Shown: positions 36,003 through 44,044 of the stretch, one piece after another
Numbering within the stretch: the stretch's first letter is position 1
How the letters are laid out: every line of letters starts with the position of its first letter
NCBI RefSeq assembly: GCF_001870205.1
Contig: NZ_CP017267.1
Coordinates: 1,290,501 to 1,354,500, forward strand
Source: Vagococcus teuberi
GTDB taxonomy: Bacteria > Bacillota > Bacilli > Lactobacillales > Vagococcaceae
Direction of reading: 5' to 3'
DNA length: 64,000 nucleotides
The notes under the pieces: generated by a model
What the model was told of the DNA's origin: nothing
What the model saw: the letters and a program-made list of their open reading frames with translations, nothing else
Databases searched by the model: none
Program-made: the position numbers and the translations under genes

Positions 36003-36878
36003 CTACACTTTTTCCTTAATATTTTTACCTAGTAATCCGGATGGTTTAACGAGTAACACAATAATTAGAATCAAATAAACCACCGCATCACGATATGCTG
36101 TAAATCCTAACGCACTAACGACCGTTTCGATGATACCTATCGCAAACCCACCAAGTGCGGCACCTGGAATAATCCCGATTCCACCAAATACGGCAGCGAT
36201 AAACGCTTTAAGACCAGGAGCAACTCCCATCATTGGATCAATACTATTATAGTAAAGACCAATTAACACTCCTCCAGCAGCAGCTAATGATGAACCAAGA
36301 GCAAATGTAAATGAAATAGTATAATTAACATTTATCCCCATTAATTGAGCTGCTTCAGGATCAACACTTGCTGCACGCATCGCACGTCCCATTTTTGTTT
36401 GTTGCACGATAAATTGTAATAATAGCATTAAGAAAATTGACGTTGCAATAATCACGATTTGAATTTTACTAATTTGGAAAATCCCTAAATCATAAGTTGT
36501 ATTTTTCATCAGCTGTGGATACGGACGAGTGTCTGCTCCCACGAAATAAATCATTAATGATTGCAGTAAAAATGATACCCCAATCGCTGTAATAAGTGCT
36601 GCAATACGTGTCGAGTTTCTAAGCGGACGATAAGCTAAAAACTCAATTAACATCCCTAAAATCGCACAGATAATCATAGATGTTAAAAGTGTCAAAACTA
36701 AACCAAAACCAAAGTTATTAGCCACATAGTACCCAATAAAGGCACCAATCATATATATTTCACCATGAGCAAAATTGATTAACTTTATAATTCCATACAC
36801 CATTGTATACCCTAGGGCTAATAGTGCGTAAATACTTCCTAATGAGAGTCCATTGACTAATTGTTGAAGGACATTCAT
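36003..36878 (-). CDS. livH: branched-chain amino acid ABC transporter permease LivH
   Basis: The 291-residue membrane protein begins MNVLQQLVNGLSLGSIYALL and contains MVYGIIKLINFAHGEIYMIG (about residues 26-45) and VFGGIGIIPGAALGGFAIG, both characteristic of LivH. It has about eight membrane helices. AAAGGAGGGG precedes the ATG. A hairpin terminator separates it from livJ, so it may be made in lower amount than the binding protein. Confidence 0.94.
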   Translation of the reverse strand: MNVLQQLVNGLSLGSIYALLALGYTMVYGIIKLINFAHGEIYMIGAFIGYYVANNFGFGLVLTLLTSMIICAILGMLIEFLAYRPLRNSTRIAALITAIGVSFLLQSLMIYFVGADTRPYPQLMKNTTYDLGIFQISKIQIVIIATSIFLMLLLQFIVQQTKMGRAMRAASVDPEAAQLMGINVNYTISFTFALGSSLAAAGGVLIGLYYNSIDPMMGVAPGLKAFIAAVFGGIGIIPGAALGGFAIGIIETVVSALGFTAYRDAVVYLILIIVLLVKPSGLLGKNIKEKV

Positions 36879-36897
36879 TGTTTCCCCTCCTTTTGAA

Positions 36898-36931
36898 AAA
36901 CCAAGGAACCTTTAATCAAGCTCCTTGGTTT
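36898..36931 (-). terminator. intra-operon terminator between livJ and livH
   Basis: AAACCAAGGA pairs with TCCTTGGTTT (arms about 36898-36907 and 36922-36931) and is followed by TTTTTC leftward. It should release part of the transcripts after livJ. Confidence 0.75.
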
Positions 36932-36941
36932 TCATGATTTC

Positions 36942-38114
36942 TTACGGATTTACAACTTCTGCTGTGTTTTCTTCGCCTTTTTCAAGTCCGATTACGACAG
37001 CTGGTTTTTTCGGGTTGTGATCTTCATCCATTGTCATTGTTCCAGTAACACCATCAAAGTCTTTCAATGTAGCGAGACCTTTTGTTAAAGCTTCACTTGT
37101 GTTTTCTTTTTCAGCTTCTAGAGCTGCTTTAATCATATATACTGAATCATAAGTTAAAGCATTAAATGAACTTGGTGCTTTACCATATTCTTCTTTAAAG
37201 GCATCAATAAATGTTTTTACTTTATCAGAAGCAGGTGCTTTTTCAGAGAAATGTGCTGTGTAATAAATATTACTCATATTTTCAGCTCCAGCAATATCAA
37301 TTAATTTAGAGTCTGAGAATCCATCAGCTCCAATAATTGGTTGTTCAATTCCCATTTCACGAGCTTGTTTGATAATTAAACCAGCTTCTTCGTAATATCC
37401 TGGTAAATAAATGAAATCAAAATCTTTGTCTTTAATTTTTGTTAAGATTGCTTTGAAATCTTTGTCTTTGGCATTGAATTTTTCATCTGCAACAATGTCA
37501 CCTTTAAATGTATCTTTAAATGCTTTCGTTAATCCTTTAGCATAATCACTTGATACATCTCCAATAATCACTGCTTTTTTCGCTTTCAAATTATCAGTTG
37601 CATAGTTAGCTAAGATAACCCCTTGGAACGAATCTTGGAAACATGTTCTAAAAATATATTCTTGCACTTTATCATTTGCTACAGTGATTGAATCATCTGT
37701 AGCTGATGGTGTGATAATTGGTACTTGAGCTTTTGTTGCGTTTGGACTAGCTGCTTTTGTCGCACCTGATGTTGCAGGTCCAATTATCCCAACTACATTG
37801 TCGCTTGTTGTTAAACTTGTTGCAATTGTTGCTGCTTCGGCCGTATCACTTTTATTATCTTTGATGACTAAATCAATTTTTTTTCCGTTAATCCCACCGG
37901 CTTCATTAATTTCTTTCACTGCAAGTTCGGCACCTTCTTTTTCCTGATTACCATACCCAGCAGCTGCACCAGATAATTCCATGTTTAAACCGATTTTAAC
38001 CGTCTCTGCATCTTTGTCTGCTTTGTTATTGCTTTGTGCTGCTCCCCCACCAGGTGTTCCACAAGCTGATAGCAACAATGTTGCACCCATAAGCATTCCC
38101 ATAATTTTTTTCAT
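36942..38114 (-). CDS. livJ: branched-chain amino acid ABC transporter substrate-binding lipoprotein
   Basis: The 390-residue protein has a lipoprotein signal (MKKIMGMLMGATLLLSAC) and a periplasmic-binding-protein type 1 fold with IGLNMELSGAAAGYG, VVGIIGPATSGAT and AQVPIITPSATD. It should be tethered outside the cell and deliver branched-chain amino acids to LivHM. A promoter and a near-consensus CodY box lie immediately upstream, consistent with amino-acid control. Related type 1 proteins bind other amides or ureides, so the ligand is an inference. Confidence 0.93.
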   Translation of the reverse strand: MKKIMGMLMGATLLLSACGTPGGGAAQSNNKADKDAETVKIGLNMELSGAAAGYGNQEKEGAELAVKEINEAGGINGKKIDLVIKDNKSDTAEAATIATSLTTSDNVVGIIGPATSGATKAASPNATKAQVPIITPSATDDSITVANDKVQEYIFRTCFQDSFQGVILANYATDNLKAKKAVIIGDVSSDYAKGLTKAFKDTFKGDIVADEKFNAKDKDFKAILTKIKDKDFDFIYLPGYYEEAGLIIKQAREMGIEQPIIGADGFSDSKLIDIAGAENMSNIYYTAHFSEKAPASDKVKTFIDAFKEEYGKAPSSFNALTYDSVYMIKAALEAEKENTSEALTKGLATLKDFDGVTGTMTMDEDHNPKKPAVVIGLEKGEENTAEVVNP

Positions 38115-38159
38115 TTTATATTCCTCACTTCTACATTAGATTTAAATAAGATATTTATT

Positions 38160-38188
38160 AATATAAATTAATATTGGTTATAAGTCAA
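38160..38188 (-). promoter_or_regulatory. promoter of the liv operon
   Basis: TTGACT (38188-38183) and TATATT (38165-38160) with a 17-bp spacer. Confidence 0.7.
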
Positions 38189-38191
38189 CAG

Positions 38192-38206
38192 AATTTTCAG
38201 ACAATT
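38192..38206 (-). promoter_or_regulatory. CodY-binding motif upstream of livJ
   Basis: AATTGTCTGAAAATT differs from the CodY consensus AATTTTCWGAAAATT by one base. It ends three bases upstream of the -35 element, fitting repression by CodY when branched-chain amino acids and GTP are high. Confidence 0.7.
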
Positions 38207-38220
38207 CTAAAATAAAAAAA

Positions 38221-38245
38221 TAGACCGTTAAATTTAAACAGTCTA
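38221..38245 (-). terminator. terminator of yidD
   Basis: A 9-bp stem (38237-38245 with 38221-38229) with seven U leftward. Confidence 0.88.
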
Positions 38246-38261
38246 ATCAACAATTTGTCAT

Positions 38262-38546
38262 TTACTTGTTCATTTTATTCTTTCTGCTATACGGACCTCG
38301 ATATGTCTCATCAGGGTTTTTTCTGACACTGAATTTTTGTGGAACATAGTCAATACCACCCTTTACAAATGGATGACATCTCAAAATCCGTCCAGTTCCC
38401 ATGATAAATCCTTTAAATGCTCCGTGATAGTTTACCGCATCAATCATATATTGTGAGCACGTTGGATGGTATCGACAACTTTTAGGAAACAAAGGTGAAA
38501 TAAACTTTTGATAAAAACGTACTGGTAATATAATTATTTTTTTCAT
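38262..38546 (-). CDS. yidD: membrane protein insertion efficiency factor YidD
   Basis: The 94-residue protein shows the compact YidD pattern: [38 protein letters not shown] and [17 protein letters not shown]. Three conserved cysteines are present. YidD assists YidC in inserting membrane proteins and sits at the inner membrane face. It stands between murA-epuA and the liv operon with its own terminator. Confidence 0.95.
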   Translation of the reverse strand: MKKIIILPVRFYQKFISPLFPKSCRYHPTCSQYMIDAVNYHGAFKGFIMGTGRILRCHPFVKGGIDYVPQKFSVRKNPDETYRGPYSRKNKMNK

Positions 38547-38573
38547 TGACTCTTCCTACCAATTTAAAAAATA

Positions 38574-38597
38574 ACCACCAACACAATCGTTGATGGT
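38574..38597 (-). terminator. terminator of the murA-epuA operon
   Basis: A 9-bp stem with one G-U pair (38589-38597 with 38574-38582) is followed by a U-run leftward, just after the epuA stop. Confidence 0.85.
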
Positions 38598-38606
38598 CAT
38601 TAGTTA

Positions 38607-38786
38607 TTATTTTACAAAATCTAAAATATGTTGCCATGTTGCTGGATTAAAGGCATCACTTGATTGCCCTTTTCCAACATAAACATAACCAATAAAAATC
38701 CCTAGGAAAAATAACCCGATTAATACAGCAATCAGTAAAATGACCAATAAGACCTGAATTAATACTCTTTTGGTAATTGAATTCAA
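38607..38786 (-). CDS. epuA: EpuA family small membrane protein
   Basis: This 59-residue protein starts with a TTG placed eight bases after AAGGAGG; no ATG is available. A basic N-terminus (MNSITKRVLIQ) precedes one long membrane helix (about residues 12-36) and a C-terminal part with NPATWQHILDFVK. Position directly after murA and the WQHILDF ending fit EpuA, a small protein common in Lactobacillales. It is often mislabelled as an RNA polymerase subunit, and its function is not known. Confidence 0.78.
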   Translation of the reverse strand: MNSITKRVLIQVLLVILLIAVLIGLFFLGIFIGYVYVGKGQSSDAFNPATWQHILDFVK

Positions 38787-38816
38787 TTAATTTTCCTCCT
38801 TAACAACGGGATAACG

Positions 38817-40115
38817 CTAGCTAACTACTTCAACTGAAGATTCTTTAACACTATCTTCATCAATTCTTTCAATTGTGGCACCAAGTTTAGCTAATTTTTC
38901 ATGGAATTTGTAGTACCCACGATCTAAATGTTCTAATCGCATCACACGAGTTTCATCACTTGCAACAAGTCCAGCAATAATTAATGCTGCAGCAGCACGT
39001 AAATCTGTCGCACTCACTTGAGCACCTTGAAGTGTTGGCACACCACTAATGTAAGCCACACTATTAGATGTACGATATTGAGCACCCATGCGTTGTAATT
39101 CATCTAAATGTTGGAATCGATTTTCAAAGACTGTTTCAGTTAAGACACTATCTCCTGAAGCTAATACCATCAACACGCTCATTTGAGCTTGCATGTCTGT
39201 TGGAAAACCTGGATGAGGCAATGTTTTAATATCAGTTGGTTTCAAGTACTCAGGTCCAATCACACGAATACCGTTTTTTTCATTGATAACATCAACACCC
39301 ATTTCAACTAATTTTGAAATTAGTGGGCTATTATGTTCTGCAACTGCATCTTCAATAAAGATATTTCCTTGTGTTGCAGCTGCGGCTACCATAAATGTTC
39401 CAGCTTCAATACGATCTTGAACCACACTATGTTTGGTCCCATATAAATCTGTCACACCTTCGATACGAATCGTTTCAGTTCCTGCTCCGACGATTTTAGC
39501 GCCCATCTTATTTAAATAGATGGCTAAATCGACAATTTCAGGTTCTCTTGCAACATTTTCAATAATCGTTGTACCTTTTGCTTTTACAGCTGCCATCATA
39601 ATATTTTGAGTGGCACCCACACTTGGGAAATCTAAATAAATTCTTGCTCCGACAAGTTCATCAGCAACAGCTTCAATGTAACCGTTTTGTTGCGTGATTT
39701 TTGCTCCTAAAGCTTGGAATCCTTTTAAATGCAAATCAATTGGTCTTGTTCCAATAGCACATCCACCAGGCATTGCGACTTTCGCACGACCTGTACGAGC
39801 TAATAATGGTCCCATAACAACGATTGACGCTCTCATTTGACTCACGTACTCAAAAGGTGCTTCCGTTTCTAATTCTTTTGTCGCATCAATTTTGATTGTA
39901 TTTTCTTCTTCAATAAATTCGATATCTGTGTTTAAATATTTAATCATGTTATTCATTGTAAAAACGTCTGAAAGAATTGGTGCATTGGTAATTGTTGTTT
40001 GACCTTTATTAGCTAGTAATGCTCCGGCTAATATTGGCAATACAGCATTTTTAGCTCCTTCAATTTTAACGTTTCCTTCTAAGCGATTTCCACCGCGTAC
40101 TGCAATATATTCCAT
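38817..40115 (-). CDS. murA: UDP-N-acetylglucosamine 1-carboxyvinyltransferase
   Basis: The ATG at 40115 ([20 protein letters not shown]) follows GGAGGGG and gives 432 residues. [14 protein letters not shown] near the N-terminus and the catalytic Cys in [18 protein letters not shown] (about residue 117) are intact, so fosfomycin sensitivity of the enzyme is expected. MurA carries out the first committed step of peptidoglycan synthesis. It lies in the order DUF1146-murA-epuA typical of enterococci, where an ATP synthase operon normally precedes it; here an IS remnant and the allantoin locus do. Confidence 0.97.
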   Translation of the reverse strand: MEYIAVRGGNRLEGNVKIEGAKNAVLPILAGALLANKGQTTITNAPILSDVFTMNNMIKYLNTDIEFIEEENTIKIDATKELETEAPFEYVSQMRASIVVMGPLLARTGRAKVAMPGGCAIGTRPIDLHLKGFQALGAKITQQNGYIEAVADELVGARIYLDFPSVGATQNIMMAAVKAKGTTIIENVAREPEIVDLAIYLNKMGAKIVGAGTETIRIEGVTDLYGTKHSVVQDRIEAGTFMVAAAATQGNIFIEDAVAEHNSPLISKLVEMGVDVINEKNGIRVIGPEYLKPTDIKTLPHPGFPTDMQAQMSVLMVLASGDSVLTETVFENRFQHLDELQRMGAQYRTSNSVAYISGVPTLQGAQVSATDLRAAAALIIAGLVASDETRVMRLEHLDRGYYKFHEKLAKLGATIERIDEDSVKESSVEVVS

Positions 40116-40217
40116 TAATTTCCCCTCCATAAATATAAGGAACTTAGTACAAATCTTAGTAATTATAGCACGATTTTATGGAAAAAGAAATTACTACATA
40201 CGTTCTTAATTATTTTC

Positions 40218-40460
40218 TTAGACAATCATTCCCTCAAAGAAGTTTCTCACTAAGAAAATAACCTCTAAAAAGAAATTACTAACTTGAAAACCTATCGCAA
40301 CTGATAAGAATACATAAGCAAGTTTGATTTGTCTATCGTACTGTATTCCTTTTTTAAATAATATATCTAGACGTAGCGAATTAATAGCCCAAAACGTTAA
40401 ATAAATAAAAACAAAATGACTCATAATTCGAACTAACGCATCCACACCAAATACTGACAT
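40218..40460 (-). CDS. DUF1146 (YwzB-like) membrane protein
   Basis: The 80-residue protein has two membrane helices, SHFVFIYLTFWAINSL and LAYVFLSVAIGFQVSNFFL, with the DUF1146 block LRLDILFKKG between them. The family has no known function and is usually found between atpC and murA. Here murA follows but the ATP synthase genes are absent upstream; an ISL3 remnant begins 23 bases away. GGGGGTGAAACA precedes the ATG. Confidence 0.85.
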   Translation of the reverse strand: MSVFGVDALVRIMSHFVFIYLTFWAINSLRLDILFKKGIQYDRQIKLAYVFLSVAIGFQVSNFFLEVIFLVRNFFEGMIV

Positions 40461-40482
40461 TGTTTCACCCCCGTATTTTTAT

Positions 40483-41065
40483 GGCTGTACACTAAATCGT
40501 GTTGATAGATTAAATGCTATCAATGCGATTTTTCGTTTTAGGTATAGATCTTATTGTTACAATTAAGTCGTCTATAACTAATATTATAAAGGAAAATACC
40601 TCTATGGATAATAATACAAGAAAACTACTCAATTTAACAGATGTTTCTTTTATTTTTAATGAGGATTGGTTGTCTCGCGAAGCAAGAAACAACTGCTCAG
40701 TTAACATGATGACAAGAAGATTAGTGAATGATGTTCAAAGATACCCGTTGAATTACCAAAGTATTTTAAAGACAAATTCAAGATATTTGGTAAGTTCTCC
40801 CAAGAGTCATGAATGCCTTTAAATACTCCTATTCAAATGGTTTTTTAGAAGGCATTAATAACAAAATTAAAGTGATTAAACGTGTGGCCTATGGCTATCG
40901 AAACTTTCTACTATTCAAACGACATATCTTTTTGATTCAAAATCAAGTTTTTCAGGTTAAATAAAAAAGCGAGAGAATGTCTTCCCTCACTTCAATTAAT
41001 TCTATTTCATTTTTGAGACTTTTTTATCAATATTATTGTCCATCAACACGATTTGACATAGAGCC
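40483..41065 (+). mobile_element. decayed ISL3-family element (copy B)
   Basis: The ends GGCTGTACACTAAATCGTGT and (inverted) GGCTCTATGTCAAATCGTGT are terminal inverted repeats shared with copy A. At 583 bp it has lost most of the transposase gene. The flanks read ATTTTTAT on the left and ATTTTTTA on the right, a possible degraded 8-bp target duplication. Its orientation is opposite to copy A. Confidence 0.82.
40604..40964 (+). pseudogene. ISL3-family transposase remnant
   Basis: It starts MDNNTRKLLNLTDVSFIFNE. It soon loses homology through an internal deletion, and ends with the same C-terminus as copy A (FKYSYSNGFLEGINNKIKVI, then AYGYRNFLLFKR) in another frame. The DDE core is missing, so it is inactive. 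Confidence 0.85.
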
Positions 41066-41070
41066 ATTTT

Positions 41071-42000
41071 TTATTTTCCTATTACTTGTGTTCCAGCATT
41101 ACCTGCTAAAGCTTGAGCAGCATCTTCTAATGAACAAATAATAGCTGTTTTACCTAGTTTCGCAAACTCAATACATGCTTGCATTTTAGGTCCCATACTT
41201 CCATCTGAGAAATGACCTTCGTCAAAATATTGTTTCGCTTTTTCAATTGATAACATCGTTAATTTTTCTTGGTTTGGTTTACCATAATTAATATAAACAT
41301 TTGGCACATCAGTTAGTATCATTAATACATCAGCATCTAATTCTTCTGATAATTTAAGTGCTGAAGAGTCTTTATCAATGACTGCAGCAACCCCTGATAA
41401 TTGATTGTCTTTATCTCTAACAACAGGGATGCCTCCCCCACCAGTTGAAACAACAAGCGTTCCATTATCAATCAATGTTTTGATAGTATCTACTTCCACA
41501 ATACTTTTTGGTTCAGGCGATGGTACTAATCGACGATAACCGCGTCCGGCATCTTCTCCCATAACCCATCCCTTACTTTTTTCTAGTTCAACACTTTCCT
41601 CTTTACTATAAAAAGATCCTATTGGTTTTGTTGGATGATTAAATGCCTCATCATTTTTATCAACTTCTGTCATTGTTAATAATGTAACAACTTGTTTAGT
41701 AGGCAACATATTTTTTAACGATTCTTGCATCATGTATCCAATAAAACCTTGCGATTCTGCACTACAAACTGGTAGCGGTTGCTCAGGTACTTCTTCTTTG
41801 GATAATTCATTTTGACGTAATATTTGACCAACTTGCGGTCCGTTACCATGAACCACCACAACATTATGTCCTTCATTTACCACTTTAGCAATACTTTTCG
41901 CACTTGTTTCTACGTTTGCTTTTTGAACATCATAATTTCCAACTTGTCCTGGTTGCAAAATCGCGTTTCCGCCTAAAGCTAATACAACTTTTTTCCCCAT
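41071..42000 (-). CDS. arcC: carbamate kinase of the allantoin operon
   Basis: The 309-residue protein has the carbamate kinase pattern: KKVVLALGGNAILQPGQ, VVVHGNGPQVGQILRQNE (about residues 47-64), STGGGGIPVV and AAVIDKDSSALKLSEEL. It converts carbamoyl phosphate and ADP into ATP, ammonia and carbon dioxide. It is last in the operon after the oxamate carbamoyltransferase genes, and no arginine deiminase genes adjoin it. This supports a role in recovering ATP from allantoin, equivalent to AllK of Escherichia coli. An IS remnant begins six bases after its stop. Confidence 0.95.
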   Translation of the reverse strand: MGKKVVLALGGNAILQPGQVGNYDVQKANVETSAKSIAKVVNEGHNVVVVHGNGPQVGQILRQNELSKEEVPEQPLPVCSAESQGFIGYMMQESLKNMLPTKQVVTLLTMTEVDKNDEAFNHPTKPIGSFYSKEESVELEKSKGWVMGEDAGRGYRRLVPSPEPKSIVEVDTIKTLIDNGTLVVSTGGGGIPVVRDKDNQLSGVAAVIDKDSSALKLSEELDADVLMILTDVPNVYINYGKPNQEKLTMLSIEKAKQYFDEGHFSDGSMGPKMQACIEFAKLGKTAIICSLEDAAQALAGNAGTQVIGK

Positions 42001-42009
42001 AATTTCCTC

Positions 42010-42768
42010 CTATTTTTGGATTAATGTTAATCCATAGTACATCCCATAAATGGTATCTTTTCCTGATGTGTGTCCCGTTTGTGCTAGTAATTCTAATGCT
42101 TTTGATAGTCGCACAGGATTGTCTAATTCATTCATAACTTCGACAACTGCTGTACTATACTGACCTTCTAAAGCACTTTTCAAATAGGCAATAGAAACAT
42201 CTGTCGTTTGTTTATCGTTAATTTTTTTTTCAATCACAGAAAAGATAGATGATGGTAAAAAATTTATTCGACTGTTTAAAGCAAGTAACCCAACTATGAA
42301 ATCATCTCCAGATGGTGTTAAACCTTGACCAAATCCAATTAACTCCTTTACAAGTTTCTCTAAGTTTTCATTTAATGAGTATTCTATTAATGGTGACTGT
42401 TTGACATAAACTTCTAATGGTTCTAAAAAAAAATCTGTTTCTAATTCCTTTTTTTGAATATAATTTGATGCTTCTCTACTATTTTCTATCGTTAATTGAA
42501 AATCGCCAATGACTAATCTTCCTTGATGAAACGAGAGTTTAGCTTCTTTAAATAACGGTTTGATATAATCCATTACTTCTTTTCTTAACATCAATCCAAA
42601 TGGTGGTATTTGAAAGTAGGGATAACTGATATACAATAAGTCATCTCCTACTTTCACATTCACACCCGATTTAAATTCACTATGAAATGACACGTCTTTA
42701 GAGCTATCTGATAACAATGCCTCTACTTTTTCCCCATGATAATCACTTGAGAACGTGTAAGCACTCAT
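42010..42768 (-). CDS. allH: oxamate carbamoyltransferase subunit AllH (YlbF, DUF2877)
   Basis: The 252-residue protein contains LIGFGQGLTPSGDDFIVGLL (about residues 138-157) and TGHTSGKDTIYGMYYGL near the end, the conserved blocks of DUF2877. In Escherichia coli the member YlbF is needed with FdrA and YlbE for oxamate carbamoyltransferase and was renamed AllH. The role here follows from family and from its place between allG and arcC. Its ATG shares one base with the allG stop, indicating coupled translation. Confidence 0.88.
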   Translation of the reverse strand: MSAYTFSSDYHGEKVEALLSDSSKDVSFHSEFKSGVNVKVGDDLLYISYPYFQIPPFGLMLRKEVMDYIKPLFKEAKLSFHQGRLVIGDFQLTIENSREASNYIQKKELETDFFLEPLEVYVKQSPLIEYSLNENLEKLVKELIGFGQGLTPSGDDFIVGLLALNSRINFLPSSIFSVIEKKINDKQTTDVSIAYLKSALEGQYSTAVVEVMNELDNPVRLSKALELLAQTGHTSGKDTIYGMYYGLTLIQK

Positions 42769-44030
42769 TAATTAGACATTCCTAGTTTCTTAGCATAAGC
42801 TGTGATTGCTTTTTCAAAGCATGTCAATGGTGGACGTACAGTTCCCGCACCAATTTGACCAATCCCCGCTTGTTTATGAGCAATCCCCGTGTTGATTACA
42901 GGTGTAACGCCTGATTCAACAACTAACCTTGCATCAATCCCTAAACAAATTCCTCTAAAGTCCCAAGTTGGTACAGGGAAGTTTGTATTTTGACTAATAC
43001 AAATCTCAGACATTTCATTCGACGTATTTAGCGCGTCGTAGAAACCACCTGATCCAACAAATCGTGTTACGGCTGGAGCAGCAATCATTGCCATTCCACC
43101 GACACCGAATGTTTCAGTAATCGCAGAATCACCAATATCTGTATTAGCATCTTCTCCGCTATATCCTGCAAAGTATAATCCTTGAGGTGTGTTAACTGGT
43201 CCAGTAAACCATTCGTCACCCATACCACTAATTCTGATACCAAAATCTTTTCCGTTACGGCACATAGCTGTAACAACGGTTCCTTCTTCAATCATTCTTG
43301 CTCCATCCATCACAGCTTTTGCTGCAGCCATCATGATATTTAGGAAGAACTGATCTGTGTCAGCTAAAAACTGTGACACTTCTTCTTTTTTAGTTTCGTC
43401 AATTGATAAACGTGTAATAATGGGTCCCACTTCTTTGTAAAAAGCAAGAGATGCAGCAATATTACGTTGATGGAATTCATCCCCCATAGCAATAGCTTTT
43501 GCTACTAAAACGTTGATGTTTAAACCATCGTCCATTGTTTGCAATGCTTGGCTGAGCACTGGTCCCAATGTATCTCTCATCCAACGTAAACGTGTAATGA
43601 CTTCATCAGAGTAAGCACCGAAACGTAACACTGCTCCGATTCCTTCGTTCATCGTACAATAAGCACGATTTCCATCTGTTTTATTTTCTACAACTAATAC
43701 AGGCATGTTACCTGAAGTAATACCGCCCATTGGACCCACAGCATCGTAATGATGACATGGCGCAAAGGTAATTTCTCCATTTGCTAACATTTTACGAGCA
43801 TCTGCTTCATTATCTGCCCATTCTTCAAATAAAACAGCTCCCACACATGAACCTTGCATTGGATCAGTCATATCTTCCCATGCAATAGGTGGTCCTGCAT
43901 GTAATAACATATGACCTTCTAATTCTTTGATAACACTTTTTGATGGTACTACATCTAATAAAAATGGTGCTGATTGTACAATTTTATCAATGACTGCTTG
44001 ATTTGCTTCGTCGATTGTTTTAAATGACAT
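42768..44030 (-). CDS. allG: oxamate carbamoyltransferase subunit AllG (YlbE, DUF1116)
   Basis: The 420-residue protein shows DUF1116 blocks: LLHAGPPIAWEDMTDPMQGS (about residues 41-60), FAPCHHYDAVGPMGGITSGN and TCFEKAITAYAKKLG at the end. YlbE of Escherichia coli is a core subunit of the three-part enzyme that cleaves oxalurate with phosphate into oxamate and carbamoyl phosphate. All three subunit genes are adjacent here in the same order as in E. coli, which makes the assignment firm. Confidence 0.9.
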   Translation of the reverse strand: MSFKTIDEANQAVIDKIVQSAPFLLDVVPSKSVIKELEGHMLLHAGPPIAWEDMTDPMQGSCVGAVLFEEWADNEADARKMLANGEITFAPCHHYDAVGPMGGITSGNMPVLVVENKTDGNRAYCTMNEGIGAVLRFGAYSDEVITRLRWMRDTLGPVLSQALQTMDDGLNINVLVAKAIAMGDEFHQRNIAASLAFYKEVGPIITRLSIDETKKEEVSQFLADTDQFFLNIMMAAAKAVMDGARMIEEGTVVTAMCRNGKDFGIRISGMGDEWFTGPVNTPQGLYFAGYSGEDANTDIGDSAITETFGVGGMAMIAAPAVTRFVGSGGFYDALNTSNEMSEICISQNTNFPVPTWDFRGICLGIDARLVVESGVTPVINTGIAHKQAGIGQIGAGTVRPPLTCFEKAITAYAKKLGMSN

Positions 44031-44044
44031 CTTTTATCCTCCTA

